Positions 53,263-61,001 of a stretch of 64,000 nucleotides of DNA are shown in pieces. The DNA comes from Candidatus Cloacimonetes bacterium HGW-Cloacimonetes-2. GTDB lineage: Bacteria > Cloacimonadota > Cloacimonadia > Cloacimonadales > Cloacimonadaceae. The stretch's first letter is position 1. The number at the start of each line of letters is the position of its first letter. Made by a program: the position numbers and the translations under genes. The notes beneath the pieces were generated by a model. That model saw only the letters and a list, made by a program, of their open reading frames with translations, ran no database searches and was not told the origin of the DNA. Location: assembly GCA_002842035.1 (NCBI GenBank), contig PHBP01000004.1, positions 62,001 to 126,000 on the forward strand, in the 5' to 3' direction.

Positions 53263-56259
53263 TTAGAAATTGAATGAAACACCGAGGGTCACGCCACGGT
53301 AGTTGTTGGTGAATCCCGGGTTTCTGATGGCACGGTCATGCACATGGGCAACTTCGGGATAGACAAAGTTGGTGGTCGAATCCGCTATATCGGCTCCATC
53401 TTCATAAGGAGAACCGGTGCGGGGATAAACGGTCAACACGTTATTGGTCTTGAACAGATTTTCGACGTCGAGGAAGACCCTGACGCTCATATTCTTGGGC
53501 AAGCTAAAACCTTTGGAAATCCTCAGGTTTGCCTGCTGAGTTAAGTCCTTGCGTTGGCTATTGGTAGCCAGCATATTGGTGCTGATCTCGCTTTGAGGAG
53601 TATAAGGAGTGCCGGAAGCAAAGCTCCAGGTCAGGTTTGTAGTAAAGTCATCAAAAGGCACCACGAAATCAGTGAAGGGAAGGAAGAATTCCTCGCCTCT
53701 GCCGATACGGAAGGTGTAATTCAAGCTTACATTATGACGAATATCCCAATCCAGCGGGAATTCACGGAGATTGGTCATCTCGTCCTGAATCACGGTGCTG
53801 GAGTTGTTACCCTGTGCCCAAGCCAGTGAATAGGCTGCGGACCAGGAATGGAAGTTTGACATAATCTTCTCAAGCTGGATGTCTATACCACGGGCTGAGC
53901 CGTAGTCCTCAGAAATAAAGCGATACCAGGTAACTTGCTCTTCGCCCGGCTTCTTCTCTTTTACTGTGCTAACGTAGTTATAAAGATTCTTATAATACGC
54001 AGTCATATCGAGCACATAGTCCTCGGAAAGTTGTCTGGAAAGACCAACCTCGTAGGTCATAGTGATCTGAGGCTCAAGAGCGGGATTACCGACCGTGATG
54101 ACCTGATCAGAAACGTTTGCATCGGTAGGTGTCTTACTGGTGAAGACAAACTGCATCTGCGGAAGTTGATTCTGATAGTTGTAGGCAAAACGAAGCACTG
54201 TGTACTCGTCGATCGGGTGAGAAACTCCCAAGCGAGGTGAGAGCATCATCTGCAAACGGTCTTCTTTGGGGAATTCGACCATTCTGTAGGTTCCGTTGTC
54301 CTGCGCGACCTGATACTTGCTGCCAAGATACCACATATCGAGACGCAGACCGGCATTCACGATCATACCTTCCCATTCCATCTTGTCTTGCAGATAATAA
54401 GCAGCCTGCCAGGGATCTGCGATGTAACCATCGCGTTTGCCCGATGCTGCCACTGCGGCATTGTAATAATCCATCGGCTTGTAGATGGCTTGAGGAGCAA
54501 GATCGTCGTCCGCAATGTCAAAGACATCATAAAGTTCGGTAGGTATTGGATCGCCAATCTCCCAGTCCGTCAAATCTGCGGGATCGAAGATACCACGGAG
54601 ATAGTCCTGACGGCGATCATCATAGATGGTCAGGAAGTTCTGCAGCTGATTCTTTTTGATGCGGTGTTTGATGATCTCGATACCGCTCTTGGCAAGGTGA
54701 ATATCACTGGCTTGCCACTCAAAATCAGCCCTGGCGGAGAAGGTATTGGTGATGTCATCAACAAAGTTGCTATATATAGTTCCGGGAGCGCTGAAGCCAG
54801 AGACCACTCTGGGGTTCTCAACGCTGGCAATACGATATGTCCAATAGGAAGCAGGCAGGAAGCCTTCATCGTAAACGCCGTCGGAATCGTTGTCAATACT
54901 TGAATAGCCATAATTGCCAAGCAGCACCTGGTCTGTATAATCAGCACCGGGATTGGCAGGATCGACATCCAGATTGATATAACCATCACGTGCAATACCT
55001 CTGGGACCGGATTCGCTGTCCTTGGTATAATAGCTGGCCTTGACCTTGAGGTTCATAGTGGGATTGAACACGTGGTCGTAGGTGGCAATATACTGGCTCT
55101 GCACTGTCTCGTCATAAGCATAGTGATGCAATGCATAGCGCTGGCTGTAGGCAAAGGGATAGTTCACAGAGCGATCTCCGCGCATGGCGAAGGTAACCCT
55201 GGAAGCAGGATTGAAGACATACTTGGTCTTGAGGTTGACGTTGTATGAATTGTAGTTGCGGTTACCAACATCGATACCTGCAATACTCTCTCTTGCGGCA
55301 TACGGATCGTATGGCACATAGTCATATTCCAGAAGTTGCACGCCTTTATAGAAATAGTCCGCATTGGGATTGCCGATGTAGTAATCCTTGAGCCTGCCAT
55401 CAAGCCATTCACCACCACCATTGAGGTAGAATGTAAACTTTTCTTTGAGATTGGCTCCGGCAAAGGGAATCACCGGTCCACCAATGGCAAACTTGAAGAC
55501 GTCCGAATTTCTACCTTCACCGATCAGATGGTCGGTGTTGTATTCGATCTTTCCGGAGAAATAAGGATCGCCGTCTTTGGTAACAATGTTGATCACACCG
55601 GATTGGGCATTGCCGTATTCGGCAGGGAAACCACCGGTCATAACCTTCATATCGCTGATAGCATCAGTATCGACCTGGAGGGCGCTACCGCCATCAACCG
55701 GATCACTGACCGACATACCATCAACTGTGAAGTTCACTTCGTTGGGACGGCCACCACGAATGTGCAGCTCACCGCCAACATTTGATACACCAGCCTGAAG
55801 GGCTACGATTTCCGCAACGCTGGAAACAGATGAGTCCACTATCTGTCCCATTTCGATGTTTCTCACCGTTCCACCGGATTCGGTGTTTACCCTGGTCTGC
55901 TCACCAACCACGCGGATGGTCTCTGTCTGGATACCGGCACGACTCATGACCGGAGTAAGACTTGTAGTCTGGTCAACAGAAATGCGAACATCCTGATAGA
56001 GGGCATCGTTGTAACTGATCAGGGAGAACCTGACATTGTATGCGCCAGGCGGTATATTAATGATGATCGCAGTACCACGATCATTGGTTTGGCCACCCGT
56101 GATTCTTTGGGTGCCGCGCATCACGGAGATATTGACATAAGCCAAGGGTCTCCCCGAATTATCACGGACACGGACCGCGAGACGACCGGTTGTTGCGGCT
56201 TCCAGCATTACTGTGCCGAACAATAACAATACTAGCAGGATCAATGCAAACTTACGCAT
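53263..56259 (-). CDS. Large TonB-dependent receptor
   Basis: 998 residues. I start it at the ATG ending at 56259, which follows a strong GGGAGGT, 6 codons inside the longest frame. Signal peptide (LILLVLLLFGTVMLEAA), then a carboxypeptidase-regulatory-like domain (GRLAVRVRDNSGRPLAYVNI). The plug is at about 130-230 (IVALQAGVSNVGGELHIRGG, VNFTVDGMSVSDPVDGG, MTGGFPAEYGNAQSGVINI), and a 22-strand-type barrel ends in GVTLGVSFNF. It is the first gene of the run leading into exbB-exbD-exbD-tonB and probably shares their transcript. A loop near residue 450-460 carries a DNDSDGVYDEG motif like those of its neighbours. Substrate unknown. Confidence 0.93.
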   Translation of the reverse strand: MRKFALILLVLLLFGTVMLEAATTGRLAVRVRDNSGRPLAYVNISVMRGTQRITGGQTNDRGTAIIINIPPGAYNVRFSLISYNDALYQDVRISVDQTTSLTPVMSRAGIQTETIRVVGEQTRVNTESGGTVRNIEMGQIVDSSVSSVAEIVALQAGVSNVGGELHIRGGRPNEVNFTVDGMSVSDPVDGGSALQVDTDAISDMKVMTGGFPAEYGNAQSGVINIVTKDGDPYFSGKIEYNTDHLIGEGRNSDVFKFAIGGPVIPFAGANLKEKFTFYLNGGGEWLDGRLKDYYIGNPNADYFYKGVQLLEYDYVPYDPYAARESIAGIDVGNRNYNSYNVNLKTKYVFNPASRVTFAMRGDRSVNYPFAYSQRYALHHYAYDETVQSQYIATYDHVFNPTMNLKVKASYYTKDSESGPRGIARDGYINLDVDPANPGADYTDQVLLGNYGYSSIDNDSDGVYDEGFLPASYWTYRIASVENPRVVSGFSAPGTIYSNFVDDITNTFSARADFEWQASDIHLAKSGIEIIKHRIKKNQLQNFLTIYDDRRQDYLRGIFDPADLTDWEIGDPIPTELYDVFDIADDDLAPQAIYKPMDYYNAAVAASGKRDGYIADPWQAAYYLQDKMEWEGMIVNAGLRLDMWYLGSKYQVAQDNGTYRMVEFPKEDRLQMMLSPRLGVSHPIDEYTVLRFAYNYQNQLPQMQFVFTSKTPTDANVSDQVITVGNPALEPQITMTYEVGLSRQLSEDYVLDMTAYYKNLYNYVSTVKEKKPGEEQVTWYRFISEDYGSARGIDIQLEKIMSNFHSWSAAYSLAWAQGNNSSTVIQDEMTNLREFPLDWDIRHNVSLNYTFRIGRGEEFFLPFTDFVVPFDDFTTNLTWSFASGTPYTPQSEISTNMLATNSQRKDLTQQANLRISKGFSLPKNMSVRVFLDVENLFKTNNVLTVYPRTGSPYEDGADIADSTTNFVYPEVAHVHDRAIRNPGFTNNYRGVTLGVSFNF

Positions 56260-56278
56260 CGACAAACCTCCCTTCATC

Positions 56279-56668
56279 CTAGCTGTTTATTAACTTTATT
56301 TTTCTGATATCAAAGACTATATCCCATCTTGGGATGGTACTTTTCTTCTTAAAACGCTTATCCTCAGCTTGTAAAAAATAGTCAAGCAGTTTTTTTTCTA
56401 CTTGAGCGCAAGTTTCAGTCTCGTAATAACTCGTATCTTTAGATTGTTTCAGAGCGTCCCAAAACAGGCCTATCCCTGCCATCCCGTTTTCGCTTCCCTG
56501 TGCATCCCGCTGAACTCCGGCAGGTCTAAAGCAGATCAAGCCGAAATCAAGTCGAACGCGGTTCGACTTGATTTCGGCTTGATTTGCTCTTGATATGCTT
56601 TTGATCATAGGGAAGGTAGCAGAAGCCGGGGTGGGATATACCTGCCCAAAACGCGTATGGCCAATCAT
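56279..56668 (-). CDS. Short ORF coupled to purM, carrying an in-frame palindrome; possible YraN-like remnant
   Basis: 129 residues. The ATG overlaps the purM stop (ATGA), the usual sign of coupled translation, so the frame is probably translated. Residues about 25-46 (SRANQAEIKSNRVRLDFGLI) are encoded by the near-perfect palindrome at 56530-56588. The C-terminal 45 residues look like real protein: CAQVEKKLLDYFLQ and then PRWDIVFDIRKIKLI. That part faintly recalls the end of the UPF0102/YraN nuclease-like family (Lys-rich helix, then R-F/W-D-V), but the conserved N-terminal motifs of that family are missing. My reading is a real or decaying gene altered by insertion of a repeat; low certainty. 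Confidence 0.4.
   Translation of the reverse strand: MIGHTRFGQVYPTPASATFPMIKSISRANQAEIKSNRVRLDFGLICFRPAGVQRDAQGSENGMAGIGLFWDALKQSKDTSYYETETCAQVEKKLLDYFLQAEDKRFKKKSTIPRWDIVFDIRKIKLINS
56530..56588. repeat. Long near-perfect palindrome inside an ORF
   Basis: Left arm 56530-56557 and right arm 56561-56588 are complementary over 28 bases, with one G-T pair (56534/56584) and a 3-base centre GCG. The arms contain ATCAAG, ACTTGAT-type repeats. No T-run follows on either strand, so it does not look like an ordinary terminator. Confidence 0.92.
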
Positions 56669-57675
56669 CTTTGGAGTATCACGGCTGCATCATCTCTTCT
56701 TGGCACTATTCTGCCTAAAGCAAAGGCATCTGTTTCATTGATCATTGCATCGACAAGCTCGGGTCTTACGACCGCAATCATACCAACACCCATATTAAAA
56801 GCTTGGTAGGCAACATCATCTGCCAATTTTCCGGCATCCTTGAGCCAGGTAAACAGAGGCGGAACCGGATACTTGAGATCAATCTCGGCAGTGCAGTTCG
56901 CAGGGATAATCCGCTTGAGATTACCCTCGATGCCGCCACCTGTGATGTGAGCCAGGCCCAGGAGCGCTTGATTAGCCAGATAGGGCAAAAGCACCTGATA
57001 ATAGCTCTTGTGGATGCTCAGGAGTGTCTCGGCAACTGTCATTCCAAGCTCTTGAACATAGCTGTCAACCTTAAGCCCGAGGTGTTCAAAGACGATCTTT
57101 CTCGCCAGAGAATAGCCATTGGTGTGCAAGCCTGTACTGGGGAAACCCAGTAGAACCGCACCCGGAGCGATCTCTCTGGGTATCAGCCTGTCCTTCTCGA
57201 CAAAGCCGATAATCGTCCCGACCAGATCAAAATCATCCGCGTGATAGATACCTGGCATCTCTGCCATTTCACCGCCGATCAGGGCGCAGGAATTCTCACT
57301 GCAAGCCTTGACCAGACCGCCAATGATCGTCTCCACTTTGGCAGTATCCATTCCCGAAAGGCCAATGTAATCCAGAAAGAACTGAGGATGCGCGCCTTGC
57401 ACCAGGATGTCATTTACGCAGTGATTTAACAGATCCTGGCCTATCGTATCGTAGATTCCAGCCATAATCGCCACCTTGATCTTGGTGCCGACTCCATCGG
57501 TGGAAGCCACGAGAATAGGCTGTTTCCACTGGTTTTGATCGAGCTTGTAAAGACCGCCAAAACTGCCCAGTTCGCTCAGGACATTCTGGTTATAAGTTTG
57601 CTTTACGACGTTTTTGATTGCCTTGACGGCAGCTTCTCCCGCCTTGACATCTACTCCGGAGCTTTTGTAATCCAT
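56665..57675 (-). CDS. purM: Phosphoribosylformylglycinamidine cyclo-ligase
   Basis: 336-residue AIR synthetase of de novo purine synthesis, converting FGAM to AIR with ATP. It has the N-terminal MDYKSSGVDVKAGEAAVKAIK, the ATP-binding VASTDGVGTKIKVA (STDGVGTK), NDILVQGAHPQFFLDYIG, GGEMAEMPGIY and HITGGGIEGNLKRII, all family landmarks, with normal length. It is preceded by AGAGGAATT and follows the PfkB kinase gene by 7 bases in the long minus-strand operon; the palindrome-bearing ORF overlaps its stop. No other purine gene is in the window. Confidence 0.97.
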   Translation of the reverse strand: MDYKSSGVDVKAGEAAVKAIKNVVKQTYNQNVLSELGSFGGLYKLDQNQWKQPILVASTDGVGTKIKVAIMAGIYDTIGQDLLNHCVNDILVQGAHPQFFLDYIGLSGMDTAKVETIIGGLVKACSENSCALIGGEMAEMPGIYHADDFDLVGTIIGFVEKDRLIPREIAPGAVLLGFPSTGLHTNGYSLARKIVFEHLGLKVDSYVQELGMTVAETLLSIHKSYYQVLLPYLANQALLGLAHITGGGIEGNLKRIIPANCTAEIDLKYPVPPLFTWLKDAGKLADDVAYQAFNMGVGMIAVVRPELVDAMINETDAFALGRIVPRRDDAAVILQR

Positions 57676-57682
57676 AATTCCT

Positions 57683-58576
57683 CTAACACGTCCATTGCTT
57701 TAAATTGCCCAGCATCTCGTCGATCGTTGCCCGATCTGTCTTTGCCAGAGCATCGACACTAAACTCGCTGACATCGAGCGCTGCCATCACCGTTCCATAA
57801 AGCACAGCCTTGCGGATATGCTCGTCATCCAGACTGCCGACCTCGGTCAAATAGCCCAGGAACCCTCCGGCAAAGCTATCTCCGGCTCCGGTAGTGTCTT
57901 TTACCTGCGGGATCGGATAAGCCGGAGCAAAGTAGAAAGAATCACGGCTTACTGTGACTGAGCCATATTCCCCGCGCTTGATCACGACCAGCTTGACGCC
58001 CATATCGTGGATACTGCGCGCAGCGGCAAAGATATCTCTGATCCCGGTAAGCTGACGGATCTCGTCCTCATTGATGAACAGGATATCGACCCGCTGGATC
58101 AGCTCTCTCAAGCGATCCGGGCAGAGCGTGATCCAGTAATTCATCGTATCGCAAGCAACCAGCGAATACTGCTTTACATCGTCCAGCACCTTATGTTGGA
58201 GGTCGGGATGGATGTTTGCCAGAAAGAGCGTGTGGCAACTACTGCAGCTCGTGGGCAGCTTGGGCTCGAAATCCGCAAAGACATTGAGCTCGGTGAAAAG
58301 AGTCTGAGCCTGGTTAAAATTCTCATAAACTCCAGACCAGCGGAAGGTCTTGCCTTCGACTACTTCCAAGCCATTGACGCAGATATTGCGGCTCTTGAGC
58401 AGATCAATGGCACTATTGGGAAAATCCGTGCCGACTACGCCAACGATTCTTACATCGGTAAAATGCGAAGCGGAAAGCGAACCATAGACAGCAGAACCGC
58501 CAAGAGCATCGACCACTTTGCCGGCTGGGCTCTCGATGGTATCAAAAGCAATGGAGCCAACGATGACGAGGCTCAT
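57683..58576 (-). CDS. PfkB-family carbohydrate/nucleoside kinase
   Basis: 297-residue ribokinase-fold kinase. The N-terminal GGSAVYGSLSASHF and the catalytic C-terminal DTTGAGDSFAGGFLGYL (Asp of GAGD as base) are intact, with NEDEIRQLTG in between. This subgroup, with a shorter N-terminal lid and a SIAFDTIESPAGK start, is often annotated as a sugar or nucleoside kinase; the substrate cannot be read. Sitting between an aminotransferase and purM, a nucleoside substrate is possible, but that is only context. Its ATG overlaps the end of the small membrane gene by 4 bases. Confidence 0.88.
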   Translation of the reverse strand: MSLVIVGSIAFDTIESPAGKVVDALGGSAVYGSLSASHFTDVRIVGVVGTDFPNSAIDLLKSRNICVNGLEVVEGKTFRWSGVYENFNQAQTLFTELNVFADFEPKLPTSCSSCHTLFLANIHPDLQHKVLDDVKQYSLVACDTMNYWITLCPDRLRELIQRVDILFINEDEIRQLTGIRDIFAAARSIHDMGVKLVVIKRGEYGSVTVSRDSFYFAPAYPIPQVKDTTGAGDSFAGGFLGYLTEVGSLDDEHIRKAVLYGTVMAALDVSEFSVDALAKTDRATIDEMLGNLKQWTC

Positions 58577-58776
58577 TGTGTCTGTCCCGGAGTCTGGGTG
58601 GTGTCCGCCTGGGGAGCTGAGTTTTGCCAGTTGATATTATCTACCTGGTTCAGCTTGGTCATCACAAAGACAATCGCGATCAGAGCCGCCATCATCAGGA
58701 TGACCTTGGTCCAGTTGAAGCTCTTCTTGCGCTTGTCTTGCCAGCGTTCGCGGAGTTTATCGTTGAAATCTTTCAT
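58573..58776 (-). CDS. Small single-pass membrane protein
   Basis: 67 residues. A basic N-terminus (KDFNDKLRERWQDKRKKSFN) should be cytoplasmic. One span lies at about 24-40 (KVILMMAALIAIVFVMT), followed by a short polar tail rich in Gln, Thr and Pro on the outside. It overlaps the PfkB kinase start by 4 bases and lies 1 base from the aminotransferase stop, so it is translated in this operon. No family recognised. Confidence 0.6.
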   Translation of the reverse strand: MKDFNDKLRERWQDKRKKSFNWTKVILMMAALIAIVFVMTKLNQVDNINWQNSAPQADTTQTPGQTQ

Positions 58777-58777
58777 C

Positions 58778-59977
58778 TTAGCTTAGTTCTTTGAGGAAGG
58801 CGGCAAAACGCTTTGCACCTTCGATCAGGTTTTGCATACTGTTGGCATAAGAGAACCGGACGGAACCTTCGAGCCCGAAAGAACCACCTGCGACCAGTGC
58901 CACGTGGTATTTCTCGAGCAAGACTTCGCAGAATTTGTCTGCATCTGTGATGCCCAGCTTGTTATTCTGGAGATAAGAGCTGATATCGGGCATTATGTAG
59001 AAAGCACCCTGGGGCTTGAAGCACTTCAGCCCGGGATTCTTCATCAGCTCTTCATAGAGGAAGTCTCTGCGCTTTTCAAATTCTTTGCGCATCGCTTCGA
59101 TGGAATCATCTTCCTCATTGAGAGCGGTGACGCAGGCTTTTTGGGTGATGGAATTGACGCAGGAAGTGGCGTGTTCCTGCACTCTGCCGGCTGCTGCTAT
59201 TATCTCCGCGGGACCTGCAGCATAACCCAGACGCCAGCCTGTCATCGCGTAGGCTTTGGAGACGCCATTGATCACGACAGTCTGATTGATCATCTCAGGA
59301 CGTACACTGGCGATGGAGATGTGTTTTACACCGTCGTAAACCAGCCTTTCATAAATCTCGTCCGAGATCACCAGAATATTGTGTTTGATACAGAGATCAG
59401 CGATGGCTTCCAGCTCTGCCCGGGTGTAAACACCGCCTGTGGGATTGCCGGGTGAATTGAGGATCAGGACTTTGGCATTGGGACTGTCCGCGATGACCTT
59501 GGCAAGGGTGGCAGCATTGATCTTGTAGCTGTCTTCCAGAGTGGTCGGCACATAGACCGGCTCGGCATTGGCAAGCATCGCCTGGTAGGGATAGCTGACC
59601 CAGTAAGGACTCGCCATCAGGACCTGATCTCCCGCGTCGCAGGCAGCAATCAGGATATTGATGATGGAAGCCTTGGCACCCGGAGAGACGAGGATCTGTT
59701 TTGGCTCGTACTTGATGCCGTTATCGCGCTCCAGCTTGGCGGCAATTGCCTTGCGGAGTTCTATGATACCTGCGTTTGCAGTGTAACGAGTGAAGTTGCC
59801 ATCGAGGGCTTTGTGAGCAGCGCTCTTGATGTAATCAGGAGTATTAAAATCGGGCTCGCCCACACCAAAATTGATTACATCGATACCGGAATCCTTCATT
59901 TCCTTAGCCTTGGCAGACAAAGTCAGGGTAGGAGAAGGTTTTACCATACGGATACGATTGGACAATTTGATAGCCAT
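58778..59977 (-). CDS. aspC: Class I aspartate/aromatic-type aminotransferase
   Basis: 399-residue PLP enzyme that moves amino groups between amino acids and 2-oxo acids, central to amino-acid fermentation. Motifs: FGVGEPDFNTPDYI near the start, PYWVSYPYQAMLANAEPVYV, the NSPGNPTGGVYTRAEL stretch, DEIYERLVYDG, and the PLP-binding Lys241 in NGVSKAYAMTGWRLGY. Subgroup I-beta (AspC/AspAT of bacterial type) fits best; exact substrate range is uncertain. It lies 10 bases after pta. Confidence 0.92.
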   Translation of the reverse strand: MAIKLSNRIRMVKPSPTLTLSAKAKEMKDSGIDVINFGVGEPDFNTPDYIKSAAHKALDGNFTRYTANAGIIELRKAIAAKLERDNGIKYEPKQILVSPGAKASIINILIAACDAGDQVLMASPYWVSYPYQAMLANAEPVYVPTTLEDSYKINAATLAKVIADSPNAKVLILNSPGNPTGGVYTRAELEAIADLCIKHNILVISDEIYERLVYDGVKHISIASVRPEMINQTVVINGVSKAYAMTGWRLGYAAGPAEIIAAAGRVQEHATSCVNSITQKACVTALNEEDDSIEAMRKEFEKRRDFLYEELMKNPGLKCFKPQGAFYIMPDISSYLQNNKLGITDADKFCEVLLEKYHVALVAGGSFGLEGSVRFSYANSMQNLIEGAKRFAAFLKELS

Positions 59978-59987
59978 TATACGCTCC

Positions 59988-60983
59988 TTACTTTTTATTG
60001 GCCATTAAGAGGACCAAGACGGCTGTATTAACTATATCTTCTGTGGAACAACCACGGGATAGATCGCAGATGGGTGCTGCCAGTCCCTGAATGATAGGAC
60101 CGATAGCTTCTGTCTTGCCTATACGCTGGGCAATCTTGTAACCAATATTACCACTCTGCAGATCAGGGAAGATCAGGGTGTTTGCTTTGCCGGCAACTTT
60201 GCTGCCCGGGGCTTTGGAGGCTGCAACTTTGGGCACGATTGCAGCATCGAGCTGGAGCTCGCCATCAAATGCAAAATCAGCTTTGCGATCGGTCATTATC
60301 TGGATAGCATCGCGGACTTTCTGCACCAGTTCGTGCTCTGCACTGCCCTTGGTGGAGAAAGAGAGCATTGCAACGACGGGATCTTCGCCCAGAAGTGCCC
60401 TATGGGTCTCGGCTGTGCTCATCGCGATATCAGCCAATTGTGAGGCATCCGGGAGAGGCACCACTGCACAATCTGCAAAGAACATTACCCGCTCTTCGCC
60501 CATAAAGTCCGGCAAGACCATTATAAAGCAGGAGGAGACTGTCTTGAGGCCTTGCTTGACTCCTACTACCTGCAAGGCTGCTCTCAGCACATCAGCAGTA
60601 GTATTGGCTGCCCCTGCGACCATACCATCAGCGATCCCAAACTTTACCAGCAGAGCTCCGAAGAAGAGCGGCTGTCTCACAGTCTCGGCTGCTTGAGAGG
60701 GAGTGATCCCCTTGTCCTTTCTCTTTTCGTAAAAGAAATTGGCAAAGCGGTCGATATCATGATAGCTTTGGGGATCGATGATGTCGCAACCACTGAGACA
60801 GACGTCCCATTTCTGTGCGTCTTCCTTGATTGCGCCTTCACTACCTATCAGGATCACCTTGGCAAGCTTTTGCTCCGTGATCATCTGAGCTGCTTCGAGA
60901 GTTCTGCGGTCAAAAGCCTCAGGCAGTACAATATTACCGCCTTTGGCCATAGCGCGGGATTTGAGTGTGCTTAAAATGTCCAT
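59988..60983 (-). CDS. pta: Phosphate acetyltransferase
   Basis: 331-residue short-form Pta, converting acetyl-CoA + Pi to acetyl-phosphate + CoA. Acetate kinase would then make ATP; it is not in the window. The features are NIVLPEAFDRRTLEAA, DGMVAGAANTTADVLRAALQ and the C-terminal GKANTLIFPDLQSGNIGYKI with LSRGCSTEDIV. It differs from the longer E. coli Pta by lacking the N-terminal domain, as in clostridia. With ptb and ppdK it fits an anaerobic fermentative cell. It is followed by aspC after 10 bases. Confidence 0.95.
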   Translation of the reverse strand: MDILSTLKSRAMAKGGNIVLPEAFDRRTLEAAQMITEQKLAKVILIGSEGAIKEDAQKWDVCLSGCDIIDPQSYHDIDRFANFFYEKRKDKGITPSQAAETVRQPLFFGALLVKFGIADGMVAGAANTTADVLRAALQVVGVKQGLKTVSSCFIMVLPDFMGEERVMFFADCAVVPLPDASQLADIAMSTAETHRALLGEDPVVAMLSFSTKGSAEHELVQKVRDAIQIMTDRKADFAFDGELQLDAAIVPKVAASKAPGSKVAGKANTLIFPDLQSGNIGYKIAQRIGKTEAIGPIIQGLAAPICDLSRGCSTEDIVNTAVLVLLMANKK

Positions 60984-61001
60984 TTATCCTTCCAGTTTAC
61001 A

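Noticed and set aside
56530-56588. Palindrome as terminator of purM
   Set aside because: No T-run follows on the minus strand, and it lies about 80 bases into an open frame that overlaps purM.
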